In this document: piece after piece, positions 10,401 through 19,612 of the stretch
Layout of the letters: the number at the start of each line of letters is the position of its first letter
Position numbering within the stretch: position 1 is the stretch's first letter
Source: Zymoseptoria tritici IPO323
Taxonomy: Eukaryota; Ascomycota; Dothideomycetes; Mycosphaerellales; Mycosphaerellaceae
NCBI RefSeq assembly: GCF_000219625.1
Contig: NC_018216.1
Location: 124,001 to 188,000, forward strand
Length of the DNA: 64,000 bases
Direction: 5' to 3'
The notes under the pieces: generated by a model
What the model was told of the DNA's origin: nothing
The model's input: only the letters and a program-made list of their open reading frames with translations
The model's database searches: none
Program-made: the position numbers and the translations under genes

Positions 10401-12490
10401 CGGGTTATATTGTAGAGAGGGCCCTAGGGAGGTTCGCTAGGTTTCCCGTTGCTATCGGTAGTAAGTAGGATCTTATAGTTAAATCCGGGTCGATACGGCG
10501 GTAACTACTCTCCTTCCCGGATAAAGGCACGTATCCGGGGGCGGTAGTGTTCGGGAAGCTTCTCGACAATGTCCTTACGAGTAAGGGCTTTCTTTATATA
10601 TAACGCCTTCTTAATATCTTCGAGAGAGGCGGCAAAGATAGTAATATCTCGTTTCCGAGATAACCGAGCGAGGTATCTAAAGGTAGCTCTACTAATAGCC
10701 TTAGCCTTCGTAGAACCTATCGGCCGTATCTCGTAAGGTATCGAAAAACTGTCGAGAAGGAACTCGAGACGGTTCGTCGACTCGATAACTTATACACTCT
10801 CGTAAAAGAGATAGGGCCTTCCGAGAATAAGATCCTCTTATAAGTCGGGTATAGCGTAAGCAAACGCCGTAGACTTATACCCGCCGACATTAAGAGAGAA
10901 CTTAGTAACAAAAGAGATTCCCTTCTTCTACGAGGGGGAACCTTGCGCGCCGATAACCTTTCGTCTTAGAACAGGAATCTATAGGAGCCGGAGTCTCTTA
11001 GCTAACTGTTTGTTTATTAGATAATACGATTAGCTGCCGTTATCGATAAGAGAGAATCGAAGTGCGTCGTCGTTAATAATAGCGGAAGTATAGAAAAGAG
11101 ATCGTTCTATTTTTGTATCTCGAAAGATATTCTACTCTACTTCTACTTATATCTAACTCTGCCTCTATAGACGACTTGTCGTAGAGGCTACTTGTTTTCC
11201 GATACCGAGTCGTTATCTTCTTCTAGAAAGACTTCCCGTATCTCGCGCTTAGCCTTACTAACCGTAGCTTATATAGCGTTCGGGTTTCGGGCGGTAAGAT
11301 AGGTACAGTCGGCGATAAGGTGCCCTTTTATCCCGCAACGGAGACAAAGGCCTTATTCCATTCGAGCCTGTATTATCTCTCTCGTAACCTACTTTACTCT
11401 CTTCTTATTACTTAACTCGACTCGGTTAGATCGAGTCGGTTCCTAATCTATTTCGTCTTTCGATTCTCGCGGCAGGGTCGCCTATAACCCTATCGATAGC
11501 AGGGTCGCCCGTAACCCTGTCGATAGTAGGGTCGCCTAGGGAGCGGAGGTTCTAGATATGTTCGACCGAAAACGAAGGTTTGTAAGCGATCCGCCGATAG
11601 TAAGAAGGTTTCTCGTAAAGGTTAAGTACTTGTCCGGCGGGTTTAAGGCAAATAGGAGTAATACCTTATGTATCTCTTTATTAAGAGAGTTCTCGAGAAG
11701 GGTAATCCGAATACCTTCGAGCTTCGGGTCCGATTCCGTATCCGGCGAGAGGGTCTCGGCTATTCCTGCATTAGCGAGAACTACCTCGAATCGAGGTAGG
11801 TAGGTCGCGATAGGTTCGTTGTCGCGCTATTATATCCTCGAGAGGGTTTGTAGCGCTCGTCGTTGCTAGTTTATATTGCCGTAGATACCGTTTAGGTACT
11901 CGAAGAAATCGTTCGCGTTACCTTACCTAAGTCGGAGAGCGTTCTTGATAGTTGTTCTTACTATTCTCGCCGCACTCTCTTCGAGCCTACTTATTAAGTA
12001 GAGGAATTAGTCGAAGTCCCTACCGATAGCTACTTTATTAACAGCGAGCTTTAATAAGGCAGCGAAGTGCTAGTCTTCCTATTCTAATCTTTTGCTACTA
12101 AAGGTCCGTAGCGTCGGGAGACGCTCTTTCAGGCGTTTCGGTGCATAGTTGTCGTTCGTATTTATTATGTTCGTCGTATTTGTGTCCGTTATTATTGTTT
12201 CGATTATTTCTAGGGCGAGTCTAGAGCTACTCGCTTCCGGCGTTCATTATACCGGTCGTTTTCCGGCTCGTTTAAGACGTGTCTCGAGTTCGCGTCGTGC
12301 TACCTCGAGTTCGCGTCGTGCTATCTCGAGTTCGCGTTATACAAGCTCGTTAGCTCGATATCGTTCGTTATATATAGCTTTAGTCTCTACAATAGCGGCG
12401 CGATATTCGTTTCGAATCCGCTCTATCTCTATAGCGAGCTACGCCTAAAGTTCAGGCGGTATTTCCGTCGAGGGATCTATTCGATAGCGA
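7455..12490 (-). pseudogene. Chromodomain Ty3/Gypsy element, gag-pol (RIP-dead)
   Basis: On the minus strand the order is gag, nucleocapsid, protease region, RT, RNase H, integrase, chromodomain. Gag (12,480-11,500) holds a repeated coiled-coil-like segment (RRELEIARRELEVARREL). A CCHC-like zinc knuckle (CLRCGIKGH) lies near 11,320-11,356. RT shows AYIDNIL near 9,958-9,990, where the usual second Asp has become Asn. RNase H reads EINYDIYDKELLAIVKCLKE near 9,360-9,430. The integrase shows ITDRLGKGTMLLRVPPGQFD and TGITSDRGV near 8,380-8,560. The chromodomain (7,560-7,715) carries RCRTRRVGRGYY then VGYDRPT. Many TAG codons interrupt it. It is a chromovirus-type retrotransposon, oriented opposite to the Gypsy fragment at the left edge. 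Confidence 0.88.
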
Positions 12491-12501
12491 GCTTTAGAAA
12501 A

Positions 12502-12776
12502 TATATAGGTCTAAACCGAAGTTGCGCACAAAGGTCTAGATCCGAATGTATAAAATTCTAAAGCTACCGAAAAGAAGATCTATCTAGAACAACGGAATGT
12601 CGAGTATAAGCTATATGTGCGCGTAGCGTCGCTTAGCGCATACGTAGCCTTCTAGTCGGCCGAAAGGAAGCTTGTTCCTAATTCGGCCTAGTGGATTTCT
12701 AAACCGGCGTTCGTCCGTTGGGCGTTAGCCTAGGCATCGGCACAGCCGATGCAGCCTTAGGTACTAGCCTCTAACA
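12502..12776. repeat. LTR copy 1 (275 bp)
   Basis: This is a direct repeat of 13,794-14,082, beginning GGTCTAAACCGAAGTTGCGC after the degenerate terminus and ending CTAACA. It carries more A/T transitions than copy 2 and lacks a 14-bp internal duplication found there. Confidence 0.85.
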
Positions 12777-13793
12777 ACTAGTATGTTTAGAGCGACGACT
12801 AACATACTATATAGCTATAAACTAATACTATACGTTAAGCCTATTAATAGTAAGGTGCCTCCGCTCGAAGCGGACGAGTTTAGTAACTACTAGTTAATCC
12901 CTAGTAGTAAAGCTTAAGCAACACCGGCTCTAGTACTATACGACTTCGAGGTGTTACTTATACGCCGTAACCGTAACCTTTAAGCGGCTCGCTCTTACTA
13001 GCGTAGCATAGGAGCCGATAGTAATAGACGACTACTAACGCGGTTAGAGCGTATAGATCTAAACTACAACTTAGCAACGCCGGCTACACCTAAATAAGAG
13101 TAATAAGCTAAGAACGAACGACTAGCTATGTCGGCGACGATAGCTCGAAGGAACGTAGAGCCTAGCTAGCCGGTCTATCTACTACTAATAGGGGCACCGC
13201 CGACGTTAACGTCTATTAAACGATAGCGTATAATAGCATATAAGTATACGACCGGTTATAGTAGTCGCTATACTTACTGTAGACAAGTAGTCTACTACAC
13301 TTTACGTTACTATAGAGGCATAACATATACGTTTAAAGGAGCCGGCATAATACTAGCACTAACACTAGCTCCGCCGGATCTAATAGACCGAGTCCTACTA
13401 CTTATAGAAACCCTATAATAGCGCAATAAGTAACTCTAAGCTACAATAAACGCTATATAAGTATAGACGATGTAGTAGATATAATATATATAATAATAGT
13501 TTACTTAATAGCTGCTCTAGTAGCCTTACTACTACCCCTCGAGCTAGTAGCAACACTATAGCTATTATCTATAACCCCCCCCTCCGAGCAATTAATAAGG
13601 GCTCTAATACTATAGCTAATTTCCGTAGTAGTAGTAGAGCTAAGGGTAGCAATTCGAGGGCGACGTACGTACTAACCTATACCCTCGCCGCTACTAGGGC
13701 ATGTTCTAACCCTCCTTCCGCCCTACTAGTTAGTTATTAAAACTAAAGGAGTTTCTCGCGCTCTTATTAGCTTACCGAGAATTACTAAATATA

Positions 13794-14082
13794 TGTAAGG
13801 GTCTAAACCGAAGTTGCGCACAAAGGTCTAGATCCGAATGTATAAAATTCTAAAGCTACCAAAAAGAAGATCTATCTAGAACAACGGAACGTCGAGTATA
13901 AGCTATGTGTGCGCGTAGCGTCGCTTGGCGCATACGTGGCCTTCTAGTCGGCCGAAAGGAAGCTTGTTCCAGATTCGGCCTAGTGGATTTCTGAACCGGC
14001 GTTCGTCCGTTAGGCGTTGGCCGTTGGGCGTTGGCCTAGGCATTAGCACAGCCGATGTAGCCTTAGGCACTAGCCTCTAACA
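13794..14082. repeat. LTR copy 2 (289 bp), less mutated
   Basis: The termini are TGTAAGGG and CTAACA. It retains TG and CA dinucleotides that copy 1 has lost (for example CGCTTGGCGC versus CGCTTAGCGC, and ACGTGGCC versus ACGTAGCC). It also carries a 14-bp internal duplication around GTTGGCCGTTGGGCGTTGG. Confidence 0.85.
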
Positions 14083-14282
14083 ATATACCGGCAATCGATA
14101 GATCTTACTATAAGAGTAGTCGTTTACGTAAGTAAGAGATCTACGCCGGCGTTCTAAGGACTTTTAAGCTAGAGTTTTTATTCTACTACCTCTACTACTA
14201 CAACTATACTACTTATAGACATATTAATTATACGAGCTTGCTCGTACGATATAATACTGCACTCTGCACACTATTTAATTGC

Positions 14283-14686
14283 GCTTACCCTATATAGTTG
14301 TGTTAATATTGCGACGGAGGGCAAAGTAAGGATCCAGTTAAAATTCCTAATGCCTGAGGCACCTCCCGCCAAATACGAGAAATGCTCCCGCCAAATATGA
14401 GGTCCCTGTATCACGCCCGCGTCTCCTCTTTTACCCAAGGTACGCAATGGCAATGTCATCATTCAACCGTCTCCTCACGTGCAACATGTCCACGCAATCC
14501 GCATTTCGAGATGAGGCTCCCTCGTCAGCCGGTTGTCGTCGCTACCTCCCGGCTTAATCCCCGACAGCAAATAACGACATCCGATGACACCCCTGTAGTT
14601 CTACTCCGACCCATGTGCCACCAACACAAGCGCACCATTCTACTGGCTCACATCTCACCACCTGCATCCTTGCCAAGCGGCTGAAA
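14283..14686. other. Junction and 5' region of the glycosyltransferase gene
   Basis: This is the first unmutated sequence after the transposon block. It contains a short imperfect direct repeat, CTCCCGCCAAATA, at about 14,365 and 14,387. No gene was recognised; it presumably holds the promoter and 5' leader of the next gene. Confidence 0.5.
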
Positions 14687-16280
14687 ATGGATCCCATGGG
14701 TTACACCGGGCTGACCTCCTCGTCGCTGCCGACAATTTCACATTCCACGTCGCCTCACCATCCTTCCTTCGACGAGATCATCACCACGGGCAACCACCAC
14801 CACCGCACATCATCATCCCGGAGCAGTATTCATCACACGGACGCATCATCTCTCCTGGAGCGCGGACCGGATGCGATGACCTTGCGTGAACATGCGTCGG
14901 ATTCGATGCTGTCCAAACTCAACTTCAGCTGGTCCAATCCTCGGTCGCAAAGATTGGGCATCTTTGCTGCGTGTGCGGTCGCGGTGCTGGTCTTCTTGAC
15001 CTTGTTGAGTCATGCATCAGAGGGCGGTTGGGGCATGGAGAGCGATGTGTTGTGAGTACTCATATTCTTGCTGCACCTCAGCCAGGGGTGATGCAAGGTT
15101 TGGCGATGCGATCAATATCGATTCTAATGATCATCTCGCAGGAGCATTCCCAAGTCAAACATCACAGTCTCGGCAGCGGAGGAAGAAGAACAGCTGATCA
15201 ACGCATACCTCAAACACATTGCGCGACCGTCACCGAATTTCCAGGTCAACACTTCACATTTCGCTCCTCATGGCTGGATCGGTTTTGACTTGCCCCAAGG
15301 GAAGACTCGCCACTGGACCAAACCACTCGGTAAAGATCTCTGCATCTTCGACTTTGACAACCGCGATTTCAACAAGACTGGTCAGATCTGGGCGGATGAG
15401 CTCATGACCTGGAACAAACCGAATAAAGTCCATGGACTCTCATTAGGTATCCTCAATCACTGGCTATATGCAAAGATTCACGGGTAAGTCTTGACGAAAT
15501 GTGGCCTCAAGAATTTTCTGATTGAACATCTACTGACCTGCCGCCCTTTCACCTATCAGCTACAAGTACTACTACATCGACATCGAACCCTTCGCCGACG
15601 GTCGCCGCGCCTCCTGGAAGAAACCCATTCTCATCCCAGCTCTCCTCGACCACCACTCCACCTGCATCTTCATGGACTCGGACGCCATCTTCCCGCACCT
15701 CGACCTCCCCTTCGAATGGATCATGAACCACTTCGCCCTTGACCCCACCGTCGACGTCCTCGCCATGGCCATCGACCCAGACAAACCCTACAACAAAGAC
15801 CGAACCGGAAAACTCTACCTCAACACGGGCTTCATCATCGCGCAAGACCAGCCGAAAACTCGGGAGATCATGGACGAGTGGAGAGTCTGCCCCGAAGAAG
15901 GAGGCCGGCACCCGGAATGCACGGCTTTTAAAAAACAAATGTTTAACGTCACGGATCAAGGTGGTTTCGGCACGTTTATCCGGTACGATTTCGAGGGCAG
16001 TGTGAGGCATTTGCCTTGCAAGGAGGCGAATGGGTTTCCGCAGAGCGAGACGGAGTGTCAGGGGGAGTTGATCAGTCATTTGTGGACGGGGAAGGATTCG
16101 TGGATCAAGGATAAGGTGGGTGGGCAGGTGACGGGGGATTTGTTGGAGGCGTTGCATGGGTTGTTTCGGAGGGATGCAGAGGCATTTCGGCTGCGTGAGA
16201 GTGTGGTGCTGGGGGACGTCTTGGAAGAGGAAGAAGAGGGAGGAGAGGGTGATGAGCGAAGGAGGTGGTGGGAGGATTGA
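14687..16280 (+). CDS. Galactosyltransferase GMA12/MNN10-like, type II membrane protein
   Basis: Three exons (14687-15051, 15142-15483, 15560-16280) join in frame to 475 residues. One hydrophobic segment (IFAACAVAVLVFLTLLSHA) near residue 90-110 after a cytosolic tail predicts a Golgi type II membrane protein. The lumenal part contains LCIFDFDNRDFN, then IHGYKYYYIDIEPF and FMDSDAIFPHLDLPFEWI, where DSD is a DxD-type nucleotide-sugar/Mn2+ site. LNTGFIIAQ, typical of this fold, follows. The arrangement is that of fungal galactosyl/mannosyltransferase-like proteins (GT34-related), probably acting on secreted glycans. The acidic, Arg-rich C-terminus is unusual. The exact donor, acceptor and linkage cannot be told. 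It is the first intact gene beside the transposon block. Confidence 0.75.
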
Positions 16281-16965
16281 TTGGGAGAGAGAGATGTTTC
16301 CGTGTCTCCGCGAGTGTGGTCGAGGAAGACGGCCTCTGCTGGTTCAGAAGCAGGACCGAACGAGAGAGTCATGCCGATGGGAGAATTGGAGTGTAAGATG
16401 AATTCGTACAGCAATAAAGCGCAGCATAGCAAAGCATGAGATTTCTGAATGTCCTTTGGATGCGTCTTTTTACGCCTTGCGATTTTGCGGCAATATCATA
16501 CACCTGAGATGTTCCCGAGGTTGAACCGGCTCGGGCAGGAGGAGGGATACCTTACCGTGACTTCTTCCTTTTACCTCTCACTCGAATCTTCATCCCCACG
16601 ACCACAACAACCTTACCTGCTCCATCACATATTACGCATTTTCTCTCCTGCCTCCTGAAGAACTACACCTGGCACGGCTAAACAGGTAGCCATAATAACT
16701 CCTCGATTCGGCTGGAAGATGTCAGGTCATCAAGACATCGACGGGGTTCCTGGATCAGAGTTCGCATGGCCTGAACGTGCAATTTGGAAAACCGACAAGG
16801 TCTATGGTCACGCTCCTATTGTCTTAGTGCATCACCTCATCTGCAAGTCCTTCTATTGATGAGCGTTCTCCTTTCTCTTAAGCTATTATTCCAGACTCTT
16901 CTTCGGCGGTGTTTTTCCGTGTCGTTCGTTCCGCTCACCATTCATTACTTTACTTCTCACCGACC
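16281..16965. other. Intergenic region
   Basis: No gene was recognised. The last 100 bases before the ATG at 16,966 are T/C-rich, like a fungal promoter and leader. Confidence 0.5.
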
Positions 16966-18488
16966 ATGTACGCTCTTTTCGCTTCTTTGGCTGTTTATGC
17001 TGCTTTGTTCGGCAGCTCTGCGGAGGGGACTTTTCTCCCTCCGCGTATAGCCCGACACGATGCAGTCGAAAGGACGCCGACCTTGCAACGGCGAACTGCC
17101 AACCCGGCCGAGCCAGAAGGTACGTCTTCCATACCATACCCGACTGTGTTGAACACCACATTGTGACTGACGCTTCGCACGCGACACAGCTGAACCATGT
17201 GCGAAGCCCAACGTCTACACCGCCGACCTCGTCTGGACCAACCAGGGCGCCAGCCCAGGACTCACCGTCACCCTCGGCGGAACGAACCTGACGGTCTTTG
17301 TGGATCTGGGCAGCAGCGTCTTCTGGGTTCCCGGCGCAGACTGGAAATGCGTCGACGACATCAACACAAAGCTCAAACACGTGTACGTACGCCAGCACGC
17401 TTCCGAACTCTGACCGCCGACACATGTCTAACGTGATGCTCTTCCCCTCTAGCCCACAAGAAAACTGCGCTCCGGTCGAAGGCGGCACCACTAGCCCAGA
17501 CTTCACCTTTTCCGGTGGTCAGATTCCCGGTGCGCGGTTCAATTCAACTTACAACGCCGGCAAAACCGGCGCACTTGGCATCATCGGCTACGAAGATATC
17601 ACTATCGATGGAGGCCTCGCCATTACCAACGTCACGACGGGCGTCGCAACGGGATGGGACAATCCGCTCTCTGGCACCGCGTACGGCATGATGGGCATGG
17701 GCTTCCCTCCCGCCACCTCATACTGGCCAGAATCCGAACTCGAGGCCGTCGGCGGCCAAATCAAAGACCTGACACACATCACCCACTACAACCCCGTCGC
17801 CATCCAAGCGGCAGCCGAGGGCGTCATCGCGCCGATGTTCGGCTACTACTACGACGGACTCGGCGAGCCGGACGGCACCCACTGCGGACAGATGACATTC
17901 GGCGGAGAGCCCGACATTCCCCACGGAGAATTCACAGCGGACATTCCCATCGTGCCAGGTGTGCAACTCTCCGATCCCTCCCACCCCGTCTTCGACATCT
18001 GGAACATCCACGTCGACGGCTTCAAAATCATCCCTCCGACTCCGGGGGCGGAACCCATTGTCATCTCCTACCTCAACGAACCCAACCCCGACGCCCCCGC
18101 TGCTATCCCGGGCTCGGCCTACTGGAACCACACCCACACCCTCGACACAGGCGCCTACTTCTCCGCCATACCCGACGAGGTCTACTTCGAACTGATCAAG
18201 CACTTCGACCCTCCTCTCAGCAAAGAAGGGAGCACGGCGTGTGATGCCAAAATCCCGCAACTGGCGGTCACGGTCGGAGGGAAAGATGTGTGGTTCAACG
18301 AGTCCGGGATCCTGTACCCGGAGATTTTCGCTCCGGACGAAGCGCCGGCGTGTGATTTGGCGATTATTCAGACGGAAGGGTTGGGAGCGACGTTGGGAAC
18401 TCCGTTTTTGATCAATGTTGTGGCGGTGCATGAGTTTGCGGAGGGAACTGTGCCGACGGTGAAGTTTGCGCAGAGGATTTGGGAGTGA
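16966..18488 (+). CDS. Secreted pepsin-like aspartic protease (A1 family-like)
   Basis: Three exons (16966-17119, 17190-17382, 17453-18488) give 460 residues. A signal peptide (MYALFASLAVYAALFGSS) is followed by a short pro-like segment ending in QRR. The first catalytic-type motif reads VFVDLGSSVFWVP near residue 90; canonical pepsins have D-T/S-G here, so the Leu is atypical. The second reads HTLDTGAYFSAIP, a normal DTG. Between them lie GALGIIGYEDITIDG and YGMMGMGFP, typical of the bilobed fold. Several N-x-T/S sites fit secretion. No C-terminal hydrophobic anchor is seen. Family membership is well supported; whether it is an active protease is uncertain because of the DLG motif. Confidence 0.8.
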
Positions 18489-19612
18489 GTGATGTGTCGC
18501 GAGATCTGTCTGTGTGTTTTCGTTTTCGTTTTCCGTACGAGGCACTTTTGTGGCTTTTATCAGGAAGCCGTTTGTGTCGAAGTCGAGCGCTGTAGTGGTG
18601 ATCGTGGAGTGAAGAGGTGTCGTCTTCAATTGGAATCATAATCATTAGTGAAGTCACGCGAGCAAAGTTGGACAGAGTTCACCCGAGAGTGGTCTAGCAT
18701 TGGGGTTGGTCGAACGATCCGCTGCACCGCGTGAGGTAGATTTGGCGTCATGCGCGGTTGGTCCTGCCGCTCTCCCTCCCTCCAGCTCATCAAGGACATG
18801 AGGGCGGTCTGGCGCGTCGTCTGCTGGTCTTGAATCGTGTCCTGGAGAGAGAGAGAGAGAGCTGTGTGTTGTCCGCTTGACCTTGAACACACCTCGTGCC
18901 GCATCTAAATAACTCGATACTCAGGCGCATTTTCATTTCCTCCGTCGGTATGACGAACATCGAAAACGTTCCCCAGGCTTTTCGCGTTCTTTTTCCCGAG
19001 CGGCCGAGAAAGTGAGTGAGGTATTTGTGGATTAGCGTGGTGATCGACCAAAGCACAGAAGCATGTAGGGCGATCACTCTCGGGAAAGCTTGTGTGGTGT
19101 CGTGCATGCGGGTCGTCATGATATTGTGCCTCCGTCATGCTTGGAGGAAGATATAAGAAGTTGGTCATGGTCGCTGCCTCCCCGTCGTGTTTGAGAAGAT
19201 GCAGCCAAGTCACTACCTTAGCTACGAGCAGACTTCCAGGTTCATCATCGTGCAGATTCCGACGGAGTCAAGGCCGAACCCAACGACGCTCGTGACGCGC
19301 CACTTGCCAGAGCGCCACAGGAAACGGAACGGTAGCCTGACGCACCCGACGCGTTCGGCATTTCCAGGCAGACCGCCAATTCGACTTTCTGCAGGACAGA
19401 GACGACTTCGACTTCACTTCTTCCAGACCTTCAACAAGACTGGATTGCCTCCATCCAACACACGACAAGCTCCGCCGAGAAGACTGAAGACACTGCTTCG
19501 ACCTTGCTTGATCCTGACATGCGTGAGTGCCGCGATTTCTTGGCTATTGCTTATCTTATCACACATGATCCCCTAGTTCCAAAGCCAACCTTCGCTCGCC
19601 TCGTTCCGTTCC
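18489..19612. other. Intergenic region with probable 5' UTR intron
   Basis: No gene was recognised over 1.1 kb. A (GA)n run lies at about 18,845-18,861. Before the exchanger gene, GTGAGT at 19,523 and CCCCTAG ending at 19,576 would make a 54-base intron in the 5' leader. Confidence 0.45.

Larger units (their letters stand above)
12502..14082. mobile_element. Non-autonomous LTR element (1.58 kb)
   Basis: Two direct repeats of 275 and 289 bp flank about 1,017 bp. The 3' LTR runs TGTAAGGG to CTAACA with TG...CA ends; in the 5' copy the initial TG has become TA. The interior has no Gypsy or Copia motif that I can see. A plus-strand frame from about 12,914 to 13,420 stays coding-like with RIP stops (for example YTYCRQVVYYTLRYYRG) but matches no family I know. 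The five bases flanking the unit (GAAAA and ATATA) do not match, so no target duplication is visible. It may instead be two solo LTRs, or the 5' LTR of the adjacent minus-strand element plus a second copy. Confidence 0.6.
1..14270. mobile_element. RIP-mutated transposon block
   Basis: This is a nested or adjacent set of retroelements and repeats in which nearly all CpA and TpG dinucleotides have become TpA, while CpG stays frequent. Frames remain in phase for hundreds of codons but are broken by many TAG codons, as expected from C-to-T change at CpA on either strand. This is the signature of repeat-induced point mutation, a pre-meiotic defence of ascomycetes. The pattern stops at about 14,240-14,290; beyond it CpA and TpG are ordinary and real genes begin. 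The individual elements are listed separately. Confidence 0.9.

Noticed and set aside
11558..12448. Plus-strand ORFs of 81 and 99 codons opposite gag
   Set aside because: They are antisense to the minus-strand gag frame. Apparent openness reflects RIP removing stops in one frame, and the Arg/Ser repeats mirror the gag coiled-coil repeat.
7382..14260. 13-bp inverted match TTATATCGTACGA at about 7,381 and about 14,250 as element termini
   Set aside because: A 13-base inverted match is expected by chance in a block this size, and the bases beyond it do not match well.
17588..18629. Long minus-strand ORFs over the aspartic protease gene
   Set aside because: They overlap a protein with clear family motifs on the plus strand and show no recognisable features themselves.
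18626..19213. Short ORFs upstream of the exchanger gene
   Set aside because: They are mutually overlapping, have no family resemblance, and one includes a (GA)n simple repeat.
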